NCBI GenBank assembly: GCA_963719805.1
Contig: CAVRDF010000008.1
Coordinates: 124,001 to 188,000 of the forward strand
Length of the DNA stretch: 64,000 nt
Direction of reading: 5' to 3'
Source: JAMXLO01 sp963719805
Lineage (GTDB): Bacteria > Pseudomonadota > Alphaproteobacteria > Acetobacterales > Acetobacteraceae
This document shows positions 42,254 through 51,225 of this stretch, piece after piece (position 1 is the stretch's first letter; every line of letters begins with the position of its first letter). Below the pieces are notes generated by a model. It saw only the letters and a list, made by a program, of their open reading frames with translations, searched no databases and was not told the origin of the DNA. Both the position numbers and the translations under genes were made by a program.

Positions 42254-43531
42254 TCAGAGCCCCAGCAACAGACGGCGGGGATCTTCCACGCCTTCCTTGA
42301 CACGCACCAGAAAGCTCACTGCCTCCCGGCCATCGACGATACGATGATCGTAACTTAGCGCGAGATACATCATTGGGCGGACTTCGATTTTCCCACCTAT
42401 GACAATCGGCCGCTCCTGGATCTTGTGCATCCCCAGGATGCCCGACTGCGGCGGGTTCAGAATGGGCGTTGACATCAGCGAGCCATACACACCGCCGTTG
42501 GTGATGCTGAAAGTGCCACCAGCGAGTTCATCGAGTTTCAGCGATCCATCGCGTGCACGCTTGCCGAAGTCGGCAACCGCCGCCTCGGTCTCGGCAAAGC
42601 TCATCTGGTCGACGTCGCGAATCACCGGTACCACCAGACCGGCCGAACCGCCCACGGCAATGCCCATGTGCACGAAATTCTTGTACACAATCTCCTCGCC
42701 GTCGATCTCGGCATTGACGGCCGGAAATTCCTTCAGCCCGACGACGCAGGCCTTTACGAAGAAGCTCATGAAGCCAAGGCGCACGCCGTTGTGCTTCTTT
42801 TCAAATGCATCGCGGTATTCGTTGCGCAATGCCATCACGGCGGTCATGTCCACCTCGTTGAAGGTGGTCAGCATGGCGGCGGTGTTCTGCGCTTCCTTCA
42901 GCCGCGCGGCAATCGTGCGGCGCAGGCGGGTCATCCGAACGCGCTCCTCGCGCGGTTCGGCTTCGCGCGGCGCCTTGGTAACCGGCGGCGGCGCGGCAGG
43001 CACGGGACGGTTCAGGAATTCCAGCACATCGCCCTTGGTGATTCGTCCGTCCTTGCCGGTTCCGCGGCCGATCTGCTCGGGCTGCAGGTGTTGTTCTTCG
43101 ATGATCTTTGCCGCCGCCGGCAGCGGCGCGTGCGCGGCAACGTCGGCAGGAGGCGTGGCGGGACGGGCCACCGGACCGCGCGATGCGGGCGGCGCATTCA
43201 CGCCAGGTTGTGGCATAGCCGCCGGGCGCGGCGCAGGTGTGGGCGGCGGCTTCGGCACTGCTGCCGGCTTCGCCGCTGCTGCCCGCGCAGCACCCGCGCC
43301 ATCGAGCAATCCGAGTAATGCTCCCACAGGCACTTCGCTGCCTTCCGGCGCGCTGATCGCCGTCAAGACGCCGGCACTCGGGGCACTGACCTCAACTGTG
43401 ACCTTGTCGGTCTCCAGTTCCACCAGCGGTTCATCCGCCGCCACCGCATCACCTTCTTGCTTCATCCAGCGCGCAACTGTGGCCGAGGTGACGCTTTCGC
43501 CGAGGGTGGGAACCTTGATCTCGGTCGCCAT
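42254..43531 (-). CDS. sucB: 2-oxoglutarate dehydrogenase E2 (dihydrolipoyl succinyltransferase)
   Basis: A 425-residue protein. The lipoyl domain (1-80) has the modified lysine in ELETDKVTVEV. A proline/alanine-rich linker, a peripheral-subunit-binding domain (HLQPEQIGRGTGKDGRITKGDV) and the acyltransferase core follow, ending with the catalytic YDHRIVDGREAVSFL. It transfers the succinyl group to CoA. The ATG at 43531 lies one base after the sucA stop; the longer frame upstream is inside sucA. Confidence 0.96.
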   Translation of the reverse strand: MATEIKVPTLGESVTSATVARWMKQEGDAVAADEPLVELETDKVTVEVSAPSAGVLTAISAPEGSEVPVGALLGLLDGAGAARAAAAKPAAVPKPPPTPAPRPAAMPQPGVNAPPASRGPVARPATPPADVAAHAPLPAAAKIIEEQHLQPEQIGRGTGKDGRITKGDVLEFLNRPVPAAPPPVTKAPREAEPREERVRMTRLRRTIAARLKEAQNTAAMLTTFNEVDMTAVMALRNEYRDAFEKKHNGVRLGFMSFFVKACVVGLKEFPAVNAEIDGEEIVYKNFVHMGIAVGGSAGLVVPVIRDVDQMSFAETEAAVADFGKRARDGSLKLDELAGGTFSITNGGVYGSLMSTPILNPPQSGILGMHKIQERPIVIGGKIEVRPMMYLALSYDHRIVDGREAVSFLVRVKEGVEDPRRLLLGL

Positions 43532-43532
43532 C

Positions 43533-46397
43533 TCAGGCTCCCAACGCTTCGGCGACCAACGCGGCCTGCTGCGCCGCATGGGCGCGTGCCGAACCAGTCG
43601 CTGGGCTGGCGGATGCCACGCGGCCGACATATCGCGGCCGCTTCGCCCCCTCCATCGCCTTCTCCAATCGCCGATCGACAAAGTTCCAGGCTCCGGCGTT
43701 TTCCAACTCTTCCTGGCACCAGACGAGTTCCGCATTGCGGTACGGCGCCAGTTCGCGGCCCAGCGTTTTCTCCGGGAACGGATAGACCTGTTCCAGACGC
43801 AACAATGCCACGTCCGCGATCCCTTTCTCTCGGCGTTCGGTCAGCAGATCGTAATACACCTTGCCGGAGCACAGCACGACCCGGCGCACGTCCTCGGGCG
43901 CGGCAATCGCGTCGATCTCCGGAATGACGAAGCGGAATGCGCTCCCCTCGCCCATCTCGCCCAGCGATGATACCGCCAGCTTGTGCCGCAGCAGCGATTT
44001 CGGCGTGAAGATCACCAACGGCTTGCGGAAGTTGCGCTTCAACTGCCGGCGCAGCGCATGGAAGTAGTTCGCCGGCGTGGTCAGATTGGCGACGCACATA
44101 TTGCGTTCGGCACAAAGCTGCAGATACCGCTCGATGCGCGCCGAGGAGTGCTCAGGCCCCTGCCCTTCGTAGCCATGCGGCAACAACAAGGTCAGCCCCG
44201 ACATCCGCAGCCACTTGCTTTCGCCGCTCGCCAGGAACTGATCAATGATCACCTGCGCGCCATTGGCGAAGTCGCCGAACTGCGCCTCCCACATCACCAG
44301 CGTGCGCGGATCAGCCAGCGTATAGCCATATTCGAAGCCCAGCACGCCAGCTTCCGAGAGCAGTGAATTGTAGATTTCTATCCGTGCCTGATCACGCGCG
44401 ATGTTGTTCAGCGGCACATATTCGTTCTGGTTCTCCTGGTCGATCAGCACCGCATGGCGCTGACTGAACGTGCCGCGTTGGCTGTCCTCGCCGGACAGGC
44501 GGACGCGATGCCCTTCGAGCAACAACGAACCGAAAGCCAGCGACTCCCCCGTGGACCAGTCCAGGCCTTCACCGGACTCGATCATGGCGCGCTTGGCTTC
44601 CAACTGGCGCGCGATGCGCGGATGCACCTCGAAGCCGGCTGGAACGCGAGACAAGGCAGTGCCGATACGTTTCAACGTCGTCCCCGCAACGGCGGTGGCG
44701 TGCTCGATGCGTTCCGCCTCGGGATCGGCTTGCGACATGCCGGACCAGTGGCCTTCCAGCCAGTCTGCCTTGTTCGGCTTGTAAGACTTCCCGGCTGCAT
44801 TCGCGCTTTCCAGTGTTTGCGCGAACTCATCCCACATCGCCTGTGCCTCGGACGCACTGAGGATGCCCTCCACGACCAGCCGTTCGGCATAAAGTGTGCG
44901 GGTGGTGCGCGTCGCGTTGATCGCGCGATACATCAGCGGCTGGGTGAACGCAGGCTCATCGGTTTCGTTATGGCCGTGCCGGCGATAGCAGACGATGTCC
45001 AGCACAATATCGCAGGCGAAGCGCATGCGGAACTCGGCGGCCATGCGCGCACAAAACACCACGGCTTCCGGATCGTCGCCGTTGACGTGCAGAATCGGCG
45101 CCTGGATCGACTTGGCCACGTCCGTGCAATAGAGGCCCGAGTAGGCATGTACCGGGACAGTCGTGAAGCCGATTTGGTTATTCACCACGACATGCACGGT
45201 GCCGCCGGTGCGGTAACCGATAAGCTAACTCATCGCCAGCGTCTCATACACCAGCCCTTGCCCGGCAAAGGCCGCGTCGCCGTGCATCAGGATCGCCATG
45301 ACCGACGAACGCCGTTGCGTATCGCCGGCTTCGTCCTGGCGCGCACGCACCTTGCCGATGACAACCGGATCGACGGCTTCAAGATGCGACGGGTTCGGCT
45401 GCAGCGACAGATGCACGCTGTGACCGCCGACGTCGATGTCGGTCGAGGTGCCCAGGTGGTATTTCACGTCCCCGGAGCCCTGCACATCGTCGGGCTTGAA
45501 GCTCTCACCGCCGAATTCCGAGAACACCGCGGTCAGCGGCTTCTTCACGATGTTGACCAGCGTGTTGAGCCGGCCGCGATGCGGCATGCCGATGGCAATC
45601 TCAGAAACGCCCGCCGAGGCCACAGTCTCGATGATGGCGTGGATCGCCGGGATGGTGACCTCACCGCCTTCGAGCCCGAAGCGCTTGGTGGTGACGTACC
45701 GCTTCTGGCAAAACGCCTCGAAGCCTTCCGCCTCAGTGAGCTGTGCCAGCACAGTGCGCTTCGCACCGGCATCGAACGCCGTGCGCCAGGGCGCTCCTTC
45801 CACCTTGCGTTGGATCCACGCCTTCTGCTCGGGATCCTGGATATGCATGAACTCGACGCCGATCGGCCCGCAATAGGTCTCCCGCAGGATGGTGACGATT
45901 TCGCGCAGCGTCGCGGTTTCCCGGCCGAGCACGTTGTCGATGAAAATCGGCTTGTCGAGGTCATTGTCGGTGAAGCCGTACGAGCGCGGATCCAGCTCCG
46001 CGTGCGGCGGCGGGATCTGCAAGCCGAGCGGATCCAGTCGTGCCTCAAGATGGCCGCGCACACGATAGCTGCGGATCAGCATCAGCGCCCGCAGCGAAGC
46101 GATCGTGGCGGCGCGGATCTGTTCGCCAGAGAGCAAAACTGAGGATGCTCGAGTTGCCCCGGCAGTTGCCGGCGCTGGCGCAGGGGATTCCAGTTCATCC
46201 TCGGGATGACGCGGTGCCCAGGAGGCTCCGGTAGCATCTTCCAGCACGGCGCGGGCGTCGTCGTTCAGCGCTCCGAACAGCTCGGCGAAGGTGGGATCGA
46301 CGGCGTGCGGATTGGTCGCCCAGCGAGCGTATTGCTCGCCCAGAAACGCGGCGTTCGCGCCGCTGAAAGCGGAGGCCAGGATGTCCACGCCAGCCAT
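43533..46397 (-). pseudogene. sucA: 2-oxoglutarate dehydrogenase E1 with an internal in-frame TAG
   Basis: Thiamine-diphosphate E1 component of the TCA-cycle complex. Both halves lie in the same frame: the 5' part ends LVYETLAMS, then TAG at 45225-45227, then LIGYRTGGTVHVVVNNQIGFTT continues with the expected sequence. Homologues have an ordinary residue at this position; TAG differs from CAG by one base. The total of 954 residues is normal for SucA. Landmarks include GMPHRGRLNTLVN, HVNGDDPEAV and VCYRRHGHNETDEP. If the TAG is real, full-length E1 could arise only by read-through; sequence error is the simpler reading. It is the first gene of the operon. Confidence 0.88.
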
Positions 46398-46526
46398 AGT
46401 GTTCGGTTCCTTGTCTTTGCGGGCGCGGCATAGACGCATGGGACGGATAACGGAACCCTTTCAGGGGCGCCGCGAGGCCAGTTCGCGCCGATGTCACCCG
46501 GGTGCCACGCGCACATGCGGTGGCGT

Positions 46527-46549
46527 GTACAGCTTTGCAAGTACAGCTT
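46527..46549. promoter_or_regulatory. Direct repeat GTACAGCTT upstream of sucA
   Basis: Two exact copies of the 9-mer GTACAGCTT separated by TGCAA (14-base period), about 130-150 bases upstream of the sucA start codon, within a 200-base intergenic region. Such spacing can hold a regulator bound side by side. No regulator can be named. Confidence 0.4.
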
Positions 46550-46601
46550 GGTAAGCCAGGGACCAGGTGATCGGCGGACTTTGAGCGCTTGCCAAAACGA
46601 C

Positions 46602-46628
46602 AAAAGGCCCGGGCATTGCCCGGGCCTT
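46602..46628 (-). terminator. Rho-independent terminator after the DUF2852 gene
   Basis: A perfect 11-base stem AAGGCCCGGGC / GCCCGGGCCTT with a three-base loop (ATT), followed on the minus strand by a short T-run. It lies 31 bases past the DUF2852 stop and separates it from the sucA operon. Confidence 0.85.
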
Positions 46629-46658
46629 CCCCCAGCCGCAACGGGATAGCGGGGTGCG

Positions 46659-47189
46659 TTAGCCTTGCGTCGGCGGTTCAGACGGCGGCGCAGGTGGACG
46701 ATTGCGGCGCTCGTTCATGAACTGGTCAAACTCAGCCTTGTCCTTTGCGAAGCGCAGCCGCTCGAGGAATGCAGAGAATTCCTTCTGCTCGTCTTCCAGG
46801 CGGCGCAGCGTTTCGGCGCGGTATTCGTCGAAGGCATGATTTCCGCTGGTCGAATGCTGCGGATTTCCGCCACCCCAAAACCCCCGCCAATTGGCCCACG
46901 GGGGCGGACCGCCCTGAGGGTGCCAACCGCTGTCGCGGCCCTGCCAGCCCGTATTGCGGCCCTGCCAGCCGCAGCAGCCGAATGCCATGCGCTTCCCCCA
47001 GACACCGAGCAACAGCAAGGTCAGCCCTACCGGCCACCAGAAGATGAACCCGAGTACCATGGCCGCGATCCATACCGGCTTGGCCGCATGCCATGTTCGC
47101 CAGTGATCCCAGCCGGGCTGACCCCAGCCCGATCCTGGCCCCCACGGTTGGCCAGGGTTGCCATACGTATTGTTCGCAGAACCCGACAT
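46659..47189 (-). CDS. DUF2852 family membrane-associated protein
   Basis: A 176-residue protein with a glycine/tryptophan/proline-rich leader, one hydrophobic segment (PVWIAAMVLGFIFWWPVGLTLL) and a charged C-terminal helix pattern (NHAFDEYRAETLRRLEDEQKEF and KDKAEFDQFMNERR). That C-terminal block is the conserved DUF2852 hallmark of alphaproteobacteria. Function is unknown; the topology suggests an inner-membrane protein with a cytoplasmic helical tail. The ATG at 47189 has GAGG upstream. A palindrome lies 17-35 bases ahead. Confidence 0.85.
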   Translation of the reverse strand: MSGSANNTYGNPGQPWGPGSGWGQPGWDHWRTWHAAKPVWIAAMVLGFIFWWPVGLTLLLLGVWGKRMAFGCCGWQGRNTGWQGRDSGWHPQGGPPPWANWRGFWGGGNPQHSTSGNHAFDEYRAETLRRLEDEQKEFSAFLERLRFAKDKAEFDQFMNERRNRPPAPPSEPPTQG

Positions 47190-47205
47190 TGTGCGCCTCA
47201 TGTGA

Positions 47206-47224
47206 ATGTAAGACACATTTACAT
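47206..47224. promoter_or_regulatory. Palindrome ATGTAA-N7-TTACAT upstream of DUF2852
   Basis: A perfect 6-base inverted repeat with a seven-base spacer, ending 17 bases before the DUF2852 start codon. Size and symmetry suit a dimeric TetR/MarR/GntR-type repressor site overlapping the promoter. No cognate regulator lies nearby. Confidence 0.45.
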
Positions 47225-47288
47225 AGTGGGATCGCACCCCGCTGACGTCAAGCGGAATCGAAACCAGCGCTAAGGCCTGGATGCCAGC

Positions 47289-48624
47289 TTAGCCAGCCCG
47301 TCGGATTTTCGTCACGAATTGATCGACCTGTGCGCTGAGGGTCCGCGACTGCTGGGCCAGCGCATCCATCCCCGTCACCACGCGGTCCGCCGCTACACCA
47401 GTCGCGGCGACCGAATGCGTGACGGCCACCATGCTGCTGTTGGCAACGCCGCTGCTCTGGGTCGCTTGCTGAACCTGGTGAACGATATCTTGAGTTGCGC
47501 TGCGCTGACTATCAACCGCTTCCGCGATTGCCGTGGCAATCACGTTGATACGGCCAATGGTCGTGCCGATGCTTTGGATGGCTGCGACGGCATCACGTGT
47601 CGCGGTCTGTACCGCAACGATCTGTGCCGCGATCTCATCGGTCGCCTTCGCGGTCTGGCTGGCGAGGTTTTTCACTTCACCGGCTACGACGGCAAAACCC
47701 TTCCCGGCCTCACCCGCCCGAGCCGCCTCGATCGTTGCATTCAACGCGAGCAGGTTGGTCTGACTGGCGATATCCTTGATCAGTTTGACGACGTCGCCGA
47801 TGCGGCTACCGGCCTCCACCAGCCCCCTCACCAGCCCGTCGGTACGCTGCGCCTGCTCGACCGCCGTGGCAGCGATCGAGGTCGACTCGGCCACGCGATG
47901 ACCCACATCCAAGATAGAACTCTGCGAGTTGCTGGGTATTGGTGGCCACCGCGGCGGCATTGCCCGCAGTCTGCTCGCCGGCAGCCAGCGCCGCATGTGC
48001 CTGCTCCGCTGTCTGCCCCGCCGCGGCGGACATCGTCCCGGCGGTCTCTTGCAGTTTAGCGGTCGAGGCAACGACCGATTTCACCAACTCGGCGACTTCC
48101 CGCTCAAAGCTGTCGGCGTGTTGATTGAGCTGCATTGCAGCCATTCCCTCGGCTGCATGGGTATAGACCGCGTTGAATATCTCAATATCGAACATCACCG
48201 CCTTGCACACGGCGATAAGCATGCGCTCCTGCTTGCTCGGGTGCCGCCGGTAGGCCGCCGCCACTGCGCGCAGCAGGTGGATAAAGATCACCGTCCAGAA
48301 GGCGAAATACCAACGCACCGAAAGCCCGGCACGCTGACGCCGTTCGACCATCGCGACAGAATTCGCCAGTTCCGCCTCGGTGAAGTTCGCCGAAAAAATG
48401 TCACTCAGCCAATGTTCCCGCTGAGACCGTTTGGCCTCGTCCATGGAAACTCCGCGGAACACCTGCTGAACCGGAGGAAATTGCAGGATTTGCGCATATG
48501 CAGCCTCAACCGCCGCGTCGATTGTTTCGGTGATCAGCGGGAGTAGCTCCCGCAAATCGGCGCGCGTCACCGCATCGATGTCCATGGCGGCCAGCCGCTC
48601 CGATAAATTCAGTGTCACGGTCAC
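47289..48624 (-). pseudogene. Globin-coupled methyl-accepting chemotaxis-like sensor, one frameshift
   Basis: The first frame, from a GTG at 48624 behind AAAGGAG, is a protoglobin sensor domain (residues 20-170) and the start of a signalling coiled coil. The second frame supplies the MCP signalling tip (IASQTNLLALNATIEAARAGEAGKGF...EVKNLA) and a C-terminal helix. The frames join if one A is removed at 47918-47919 (coding GAGTTCTATC to GAGTCTATC), giving ESILDVGHRVAEST and 444 residues. In HemAT-type sensors the proximal heme ligand is a histidine four residues before the GL motif; here that residue is Arg96, so heme binding is doubtful. Confidence 0.82.
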
Positions 48625-48737
48625 GTGCCGCACTCCTTTCGGCCAACCGGTGGGACACGCGGCAAGTACAGGACATGGGGTTAACATCGGCTGAACCGCG
48701 TCGTACCGTTCCCGCGAACCCAAGGGGAGCACCAAGC

Positions 48738-49205
48738 ATGGCTGGCCGGATCGAGATGAAACTGGCGGAACTGGGCGTCACGTTGCCGCGGCCCATGCCG
48801 CCGATCGCGAATTACGTGCCCTACGTGGTGACCGGCAACCTAGTCGTCGTGTCGGGCCAGGTCCCCGCCGTCGATGGCCGCGTCGCGATCACCGGCAAGG
48901 TCAGCAATGGCCTGTCGATCGACCAGGGACGCGAGGCTGCCCGTCTCTGCCTCATCAATGTTCTGGTCCATCTGAAAGCGGCCTGCGACGGCGATCTGGA
49001 CCGGGTGAAGCGGGTCGTGCGACTCGGCGGGTTCATCGCGTCGCCGCCGGAGTTCAGCCAGCACGCCCAGGTGATGAACGGCGCCTCCGACCTCGCCGTC
49101 GCGGTCTTCGGCGACGCCGGCCGCCATGCTCGCACCACGATTGGCGTGCCCGCACTGCCAGCAGACGCGGCAGTTGAGGTAGAGGGGATGTTCGAGATCG
49201 ACTAG
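48738..49205 (+). CDS. RidA family protein (second copy)
   Basis: A 155-residue RidA/YjgF-fold protein of the longer subgroup: IANYVPYVVTGNLVVVSGQVP, INVLVHLKAACDGDLDRVKRVVRL and a C-terminal HARTTIGVPALPADAAVEVEGMFEI. The RidA catalytic arginine is present in the HARTTIG context. The ATG at 48738 has AAGGGGAG upstream. It is divergent from the chemoreceptor-like gene and nine bases ahead of the DUF482 gene. Probably a deaminase of reactive enamines; the exact role is not determined. Confidence 0.86.
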   Translation: MAGRIEMKLAELGVTLPRPMPPIANYVPYVVTGNLVVVSGQVPAVDGRVAITGKVSNGLSIDQGREAARLCLINVLVHLKAACDGDLDRVKRVVRLGGFIASPPEFSQHAQVMNGASDLAVAVFGDAGRHARTTIGVPALPADAAVEVEGMFEID

Positions 49206-49214
49206 ACTCGCGCC

Positions 49215-50378
49215 ATGCCGGACGGCTCCGCCACGCTGACCCTCACGCTGCACCAGAAGATCGCCGAGGTCACCGCAGCGGACTGGGACGCCTGCGCCGG
49301 CACCGGCAATCCCTTCGTCAGCCACGCGTTCCTGAGCGCCATGGAAGACAGTGGGTCAGCCAACGCCCGCACAGGTTGGCTGCCGCAGCATGCCGTATTG
49401 CGTGGCGAGGCCGGTCAGGTGGTCGCCGTCGCGCCGATGTATGCGAAGTCGCACAGCTACGGCGAATACGTGTTCGACCACGGCTGGGCACACGCGCTGG
49501 AACGCGCCGGCGGCGACTACTATCCCAAGCTCCAGGTCGCCGCACCATTCAGCCCGGCGCCAGGCCCCCGTCTCCTGCGCCATCCGGAATCGGGCGTGCC
49601 CGCCGCCGCCCTTGCCTCCGCGCTGGAACAGGCCTGCCGCTCGCTCGATCTGTCGTCGGTGCACGTCACGTTTTGCTCCGAGGATGAATGGCAGGCGCTC
49701 GGCGAGGCCGGCTGGCTACAGCGGCTCGGCATGCAGTTCCACTGGGAAAACGCCGGCTACTCCAGCTTCGACGATTTCCTGGGCACGCTGTCGTCGCGCA
49801 AGCGCAAGGTGCTGCGCCGCGAACGGCGTGACGCGAATGCCGCGGGCCTCACCTTCCACGCGTTGAACGGCGCCGACATCAAGGAACGGCACTGGGACGC
49901 GTTCTACCGGTTCTATCGCTCGACAGTAGATCGCAAATGGGGCTCCGCTTATCTGTCGCGCGACTTCTTCTCGCTGCTCGGCGACCGGCTCGGCGACCGC
50001 GTCGTGCTGATGATGGCGGAGAACAGCGGCAAGCCGGTGGCAGGCGCGCTCAACCTGGCAGGCAGCGAGGCCTTGTATGGCCGCAACTGGGGCTGTCGCG
50101 GCGACTGGCCATTCCTGCATTTCGAGCTGTGCTATTACCGCGCGATCGACTGGGCGATCGAGCACGGATTGCAGCGCGTGGAAGCTGGTGCGCAGGGCCG
50201 CCACAAGATCCAGCGTGGCTATCTGCCGAAGCCGACATATTCCGCACACTGGATCGCGCACACCGGTCTGCGCCGCGCCGTCAGTAATTTTCTCGATGAC
50301 GAACGGCCCGGCATTCTCGCCGAGATGGCGCATCTCGCCGAGCAGTCGCCGTTCCGCAAGGATGGCGATACCGAGTGA
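49215..50378 (+). CDS. DUF482 / GNAT-like acyltransferase
   Basis: A 387-residue member of the former DUF482 family, related to GNAT and FemAB-type acyltransferases. Characteristic stretches are NPFVSHAFLSAMEDSGSA at the N-terminus, YSSFDDFLGTLSSRKRKVLRRERR, and the C-terminal CYYRAIDWAIEHGLQRVEAGAQGRHKIQRGY. Annotation as peptidoglycan biosynthesis protein is common, but direct evidence is thin. It shares its stop with the GTG start of the EamA gene. Confidence 0.88.
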   Translation: MPDGSATLTLTLHQKIAEVTAADWDACAGTGNPFVSHAFLSAMEDSGSANARTGWLPQHAVLRGEAGQVVAVAPMYAKSHSYGEYVFDHGWAHALERAGGDYYPKLQVAAPFSPAPGPRLLRHPESGVPAAALASALEQACRSLDLSSVHVTFCSEDEWQALGEAGWLQRLGMQFHWENAGYSSFDDFLGTLSSRKRKVLRRERRDANAAGLTFHALNGADIKERHWDAFYRFYRSTVDRKWGSAYLSRDFFSLLGDRLGDRVVLMMAENSGKPVAGALNLAGSEALYGRNWGCRGDWPFLHFELCYYRAIDWAIEHGLQRVEAGAQGRHKIQRGYLPKPTYSAHWIAHTGLRRAVSNFLDDERPGILAEMAHLAEQSPFRKDGDTE

Positions 50379-51220
50379 CCGTACTGTCGCCGGACGTCGT
50401 TGCCGTGGTGTTGCTTGCCGCGACATTGCACGCCGGATGGAACGTGCTCGTCCGCGCTGGCGCCGATCGTCGGCGCCAGTCCGCCCTGCTGCTCATCGGC
50501 GCCACGATAATCGCCGTTATCGTGCTGCCGTTCCTGCAGCAACCGGTCGCCGCGGCATGGCCCTACATCATCGCCTCGGCGATCCTGAACGGTGTGTTCT
50601 TCATCCTGATTGCCGAAGCCTATCAGTCAGGCGGCATCGCCCTCGCCTATCCGCTGATGCGCGGCGTCGCGCCGATGATGACCATGCTGGGCGCATGGCT
50701 GATACTCGGCGAGGCGCTTCCCACAGTGGCATGGCTTGGCATCGCCTCGATCTGCGGTGGCGTGGTGCTGCTCGCAAAATGGCGCGGCGATCCGGGCGAG
50801 ACGCGTTCTGTCAAGTTCGCCCTGTCCACCGCCGTGGTGATCGCCATTTACACGCTGAACGACGCCGTCGGCGTGCGAATATCGCAGACGCCGCTCGCCT
50901 ACACACTGTGGCTCTTTCCCTTGTCGTCGATCCCGGCGTTGTGGTGGCTGCATCGCACCACGCCGCTTACCATGCCAAGCGCCCGCGAACTGGTCCGCGG
51001 CATTTGCAGTGCGGGTGCCAGCATCAGCGCCTATACACTTGTATTGTGGGCGATGACCCGAGCGCCGGTCGCGCCGGTCGCCGCCTTGCGTGAGACCAGC
51101 ATCCTCATCGGCGTCGTGCTCGCCCGCCTGCTGCTTGGCGAGCGTCCCACCCGCCGAGGCTGGGGGGGCGCCGTGGCCATCGCGCTAGGTGCAGCAATGT
51201 TGCGATTGGCACCAGGATAG
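50375..51220 (+). CDS. EamA/DMT family transporter
   Basis: A 281-residue membrane protein with about ten hydrophobic segments in two EamA repeats (LAATLHAGWNVLVRAG and YPLMRGVAPMMTMLGAWLILGE in the first; TRAPVAPVAALRETSILIGVVLARLLLGERP in the second). The GTG start overlaps the DUF482 stop (GTGA). Members export or exchange small metabolites such as amino acids; the substrate is unknown. Confidence 0.88.
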   Translation: MTVLSPDVVAVVLLAATLHAGWNVLVRAGADRRRQSALLLIGATIIAVIVLPFLQQPVAAAWPYIIASAILNGVFFILIAEAYQSGGIALAYPLMRGVAPMMTMLGAWLILGEALPTVAWLGIASICGGVVLLAKWRGDPGETRSVKFALSTAVVIAIYTLNDAVGVRISQTPLAYTLWLFPLSSIPALWWLHRTTPLTMPSARELVRGICSAGASISAYTLVLWAMTRAPVAPVAALRETSILIGVVLARLLLGERPTRRGWGGAVAIALGAAMLRLAPG

Positions 51221-51225
51221 CAGCC

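Noticed and set aside
45225..45227. TAG in sucA as pyrrolysine or selenocysteine-like recoding
   Set aside because: Selenocysteine uses TGA, pyrrolysine systems are not expected here, and homologues have an ordinary residue that can vary at this site. No pyl genes are in the window.
44454..46142. A 562-codon plus-strand frame opposite sucA
   Set aside because: It is the antisense shadow of a well-conserved gene and has no family resemblance.
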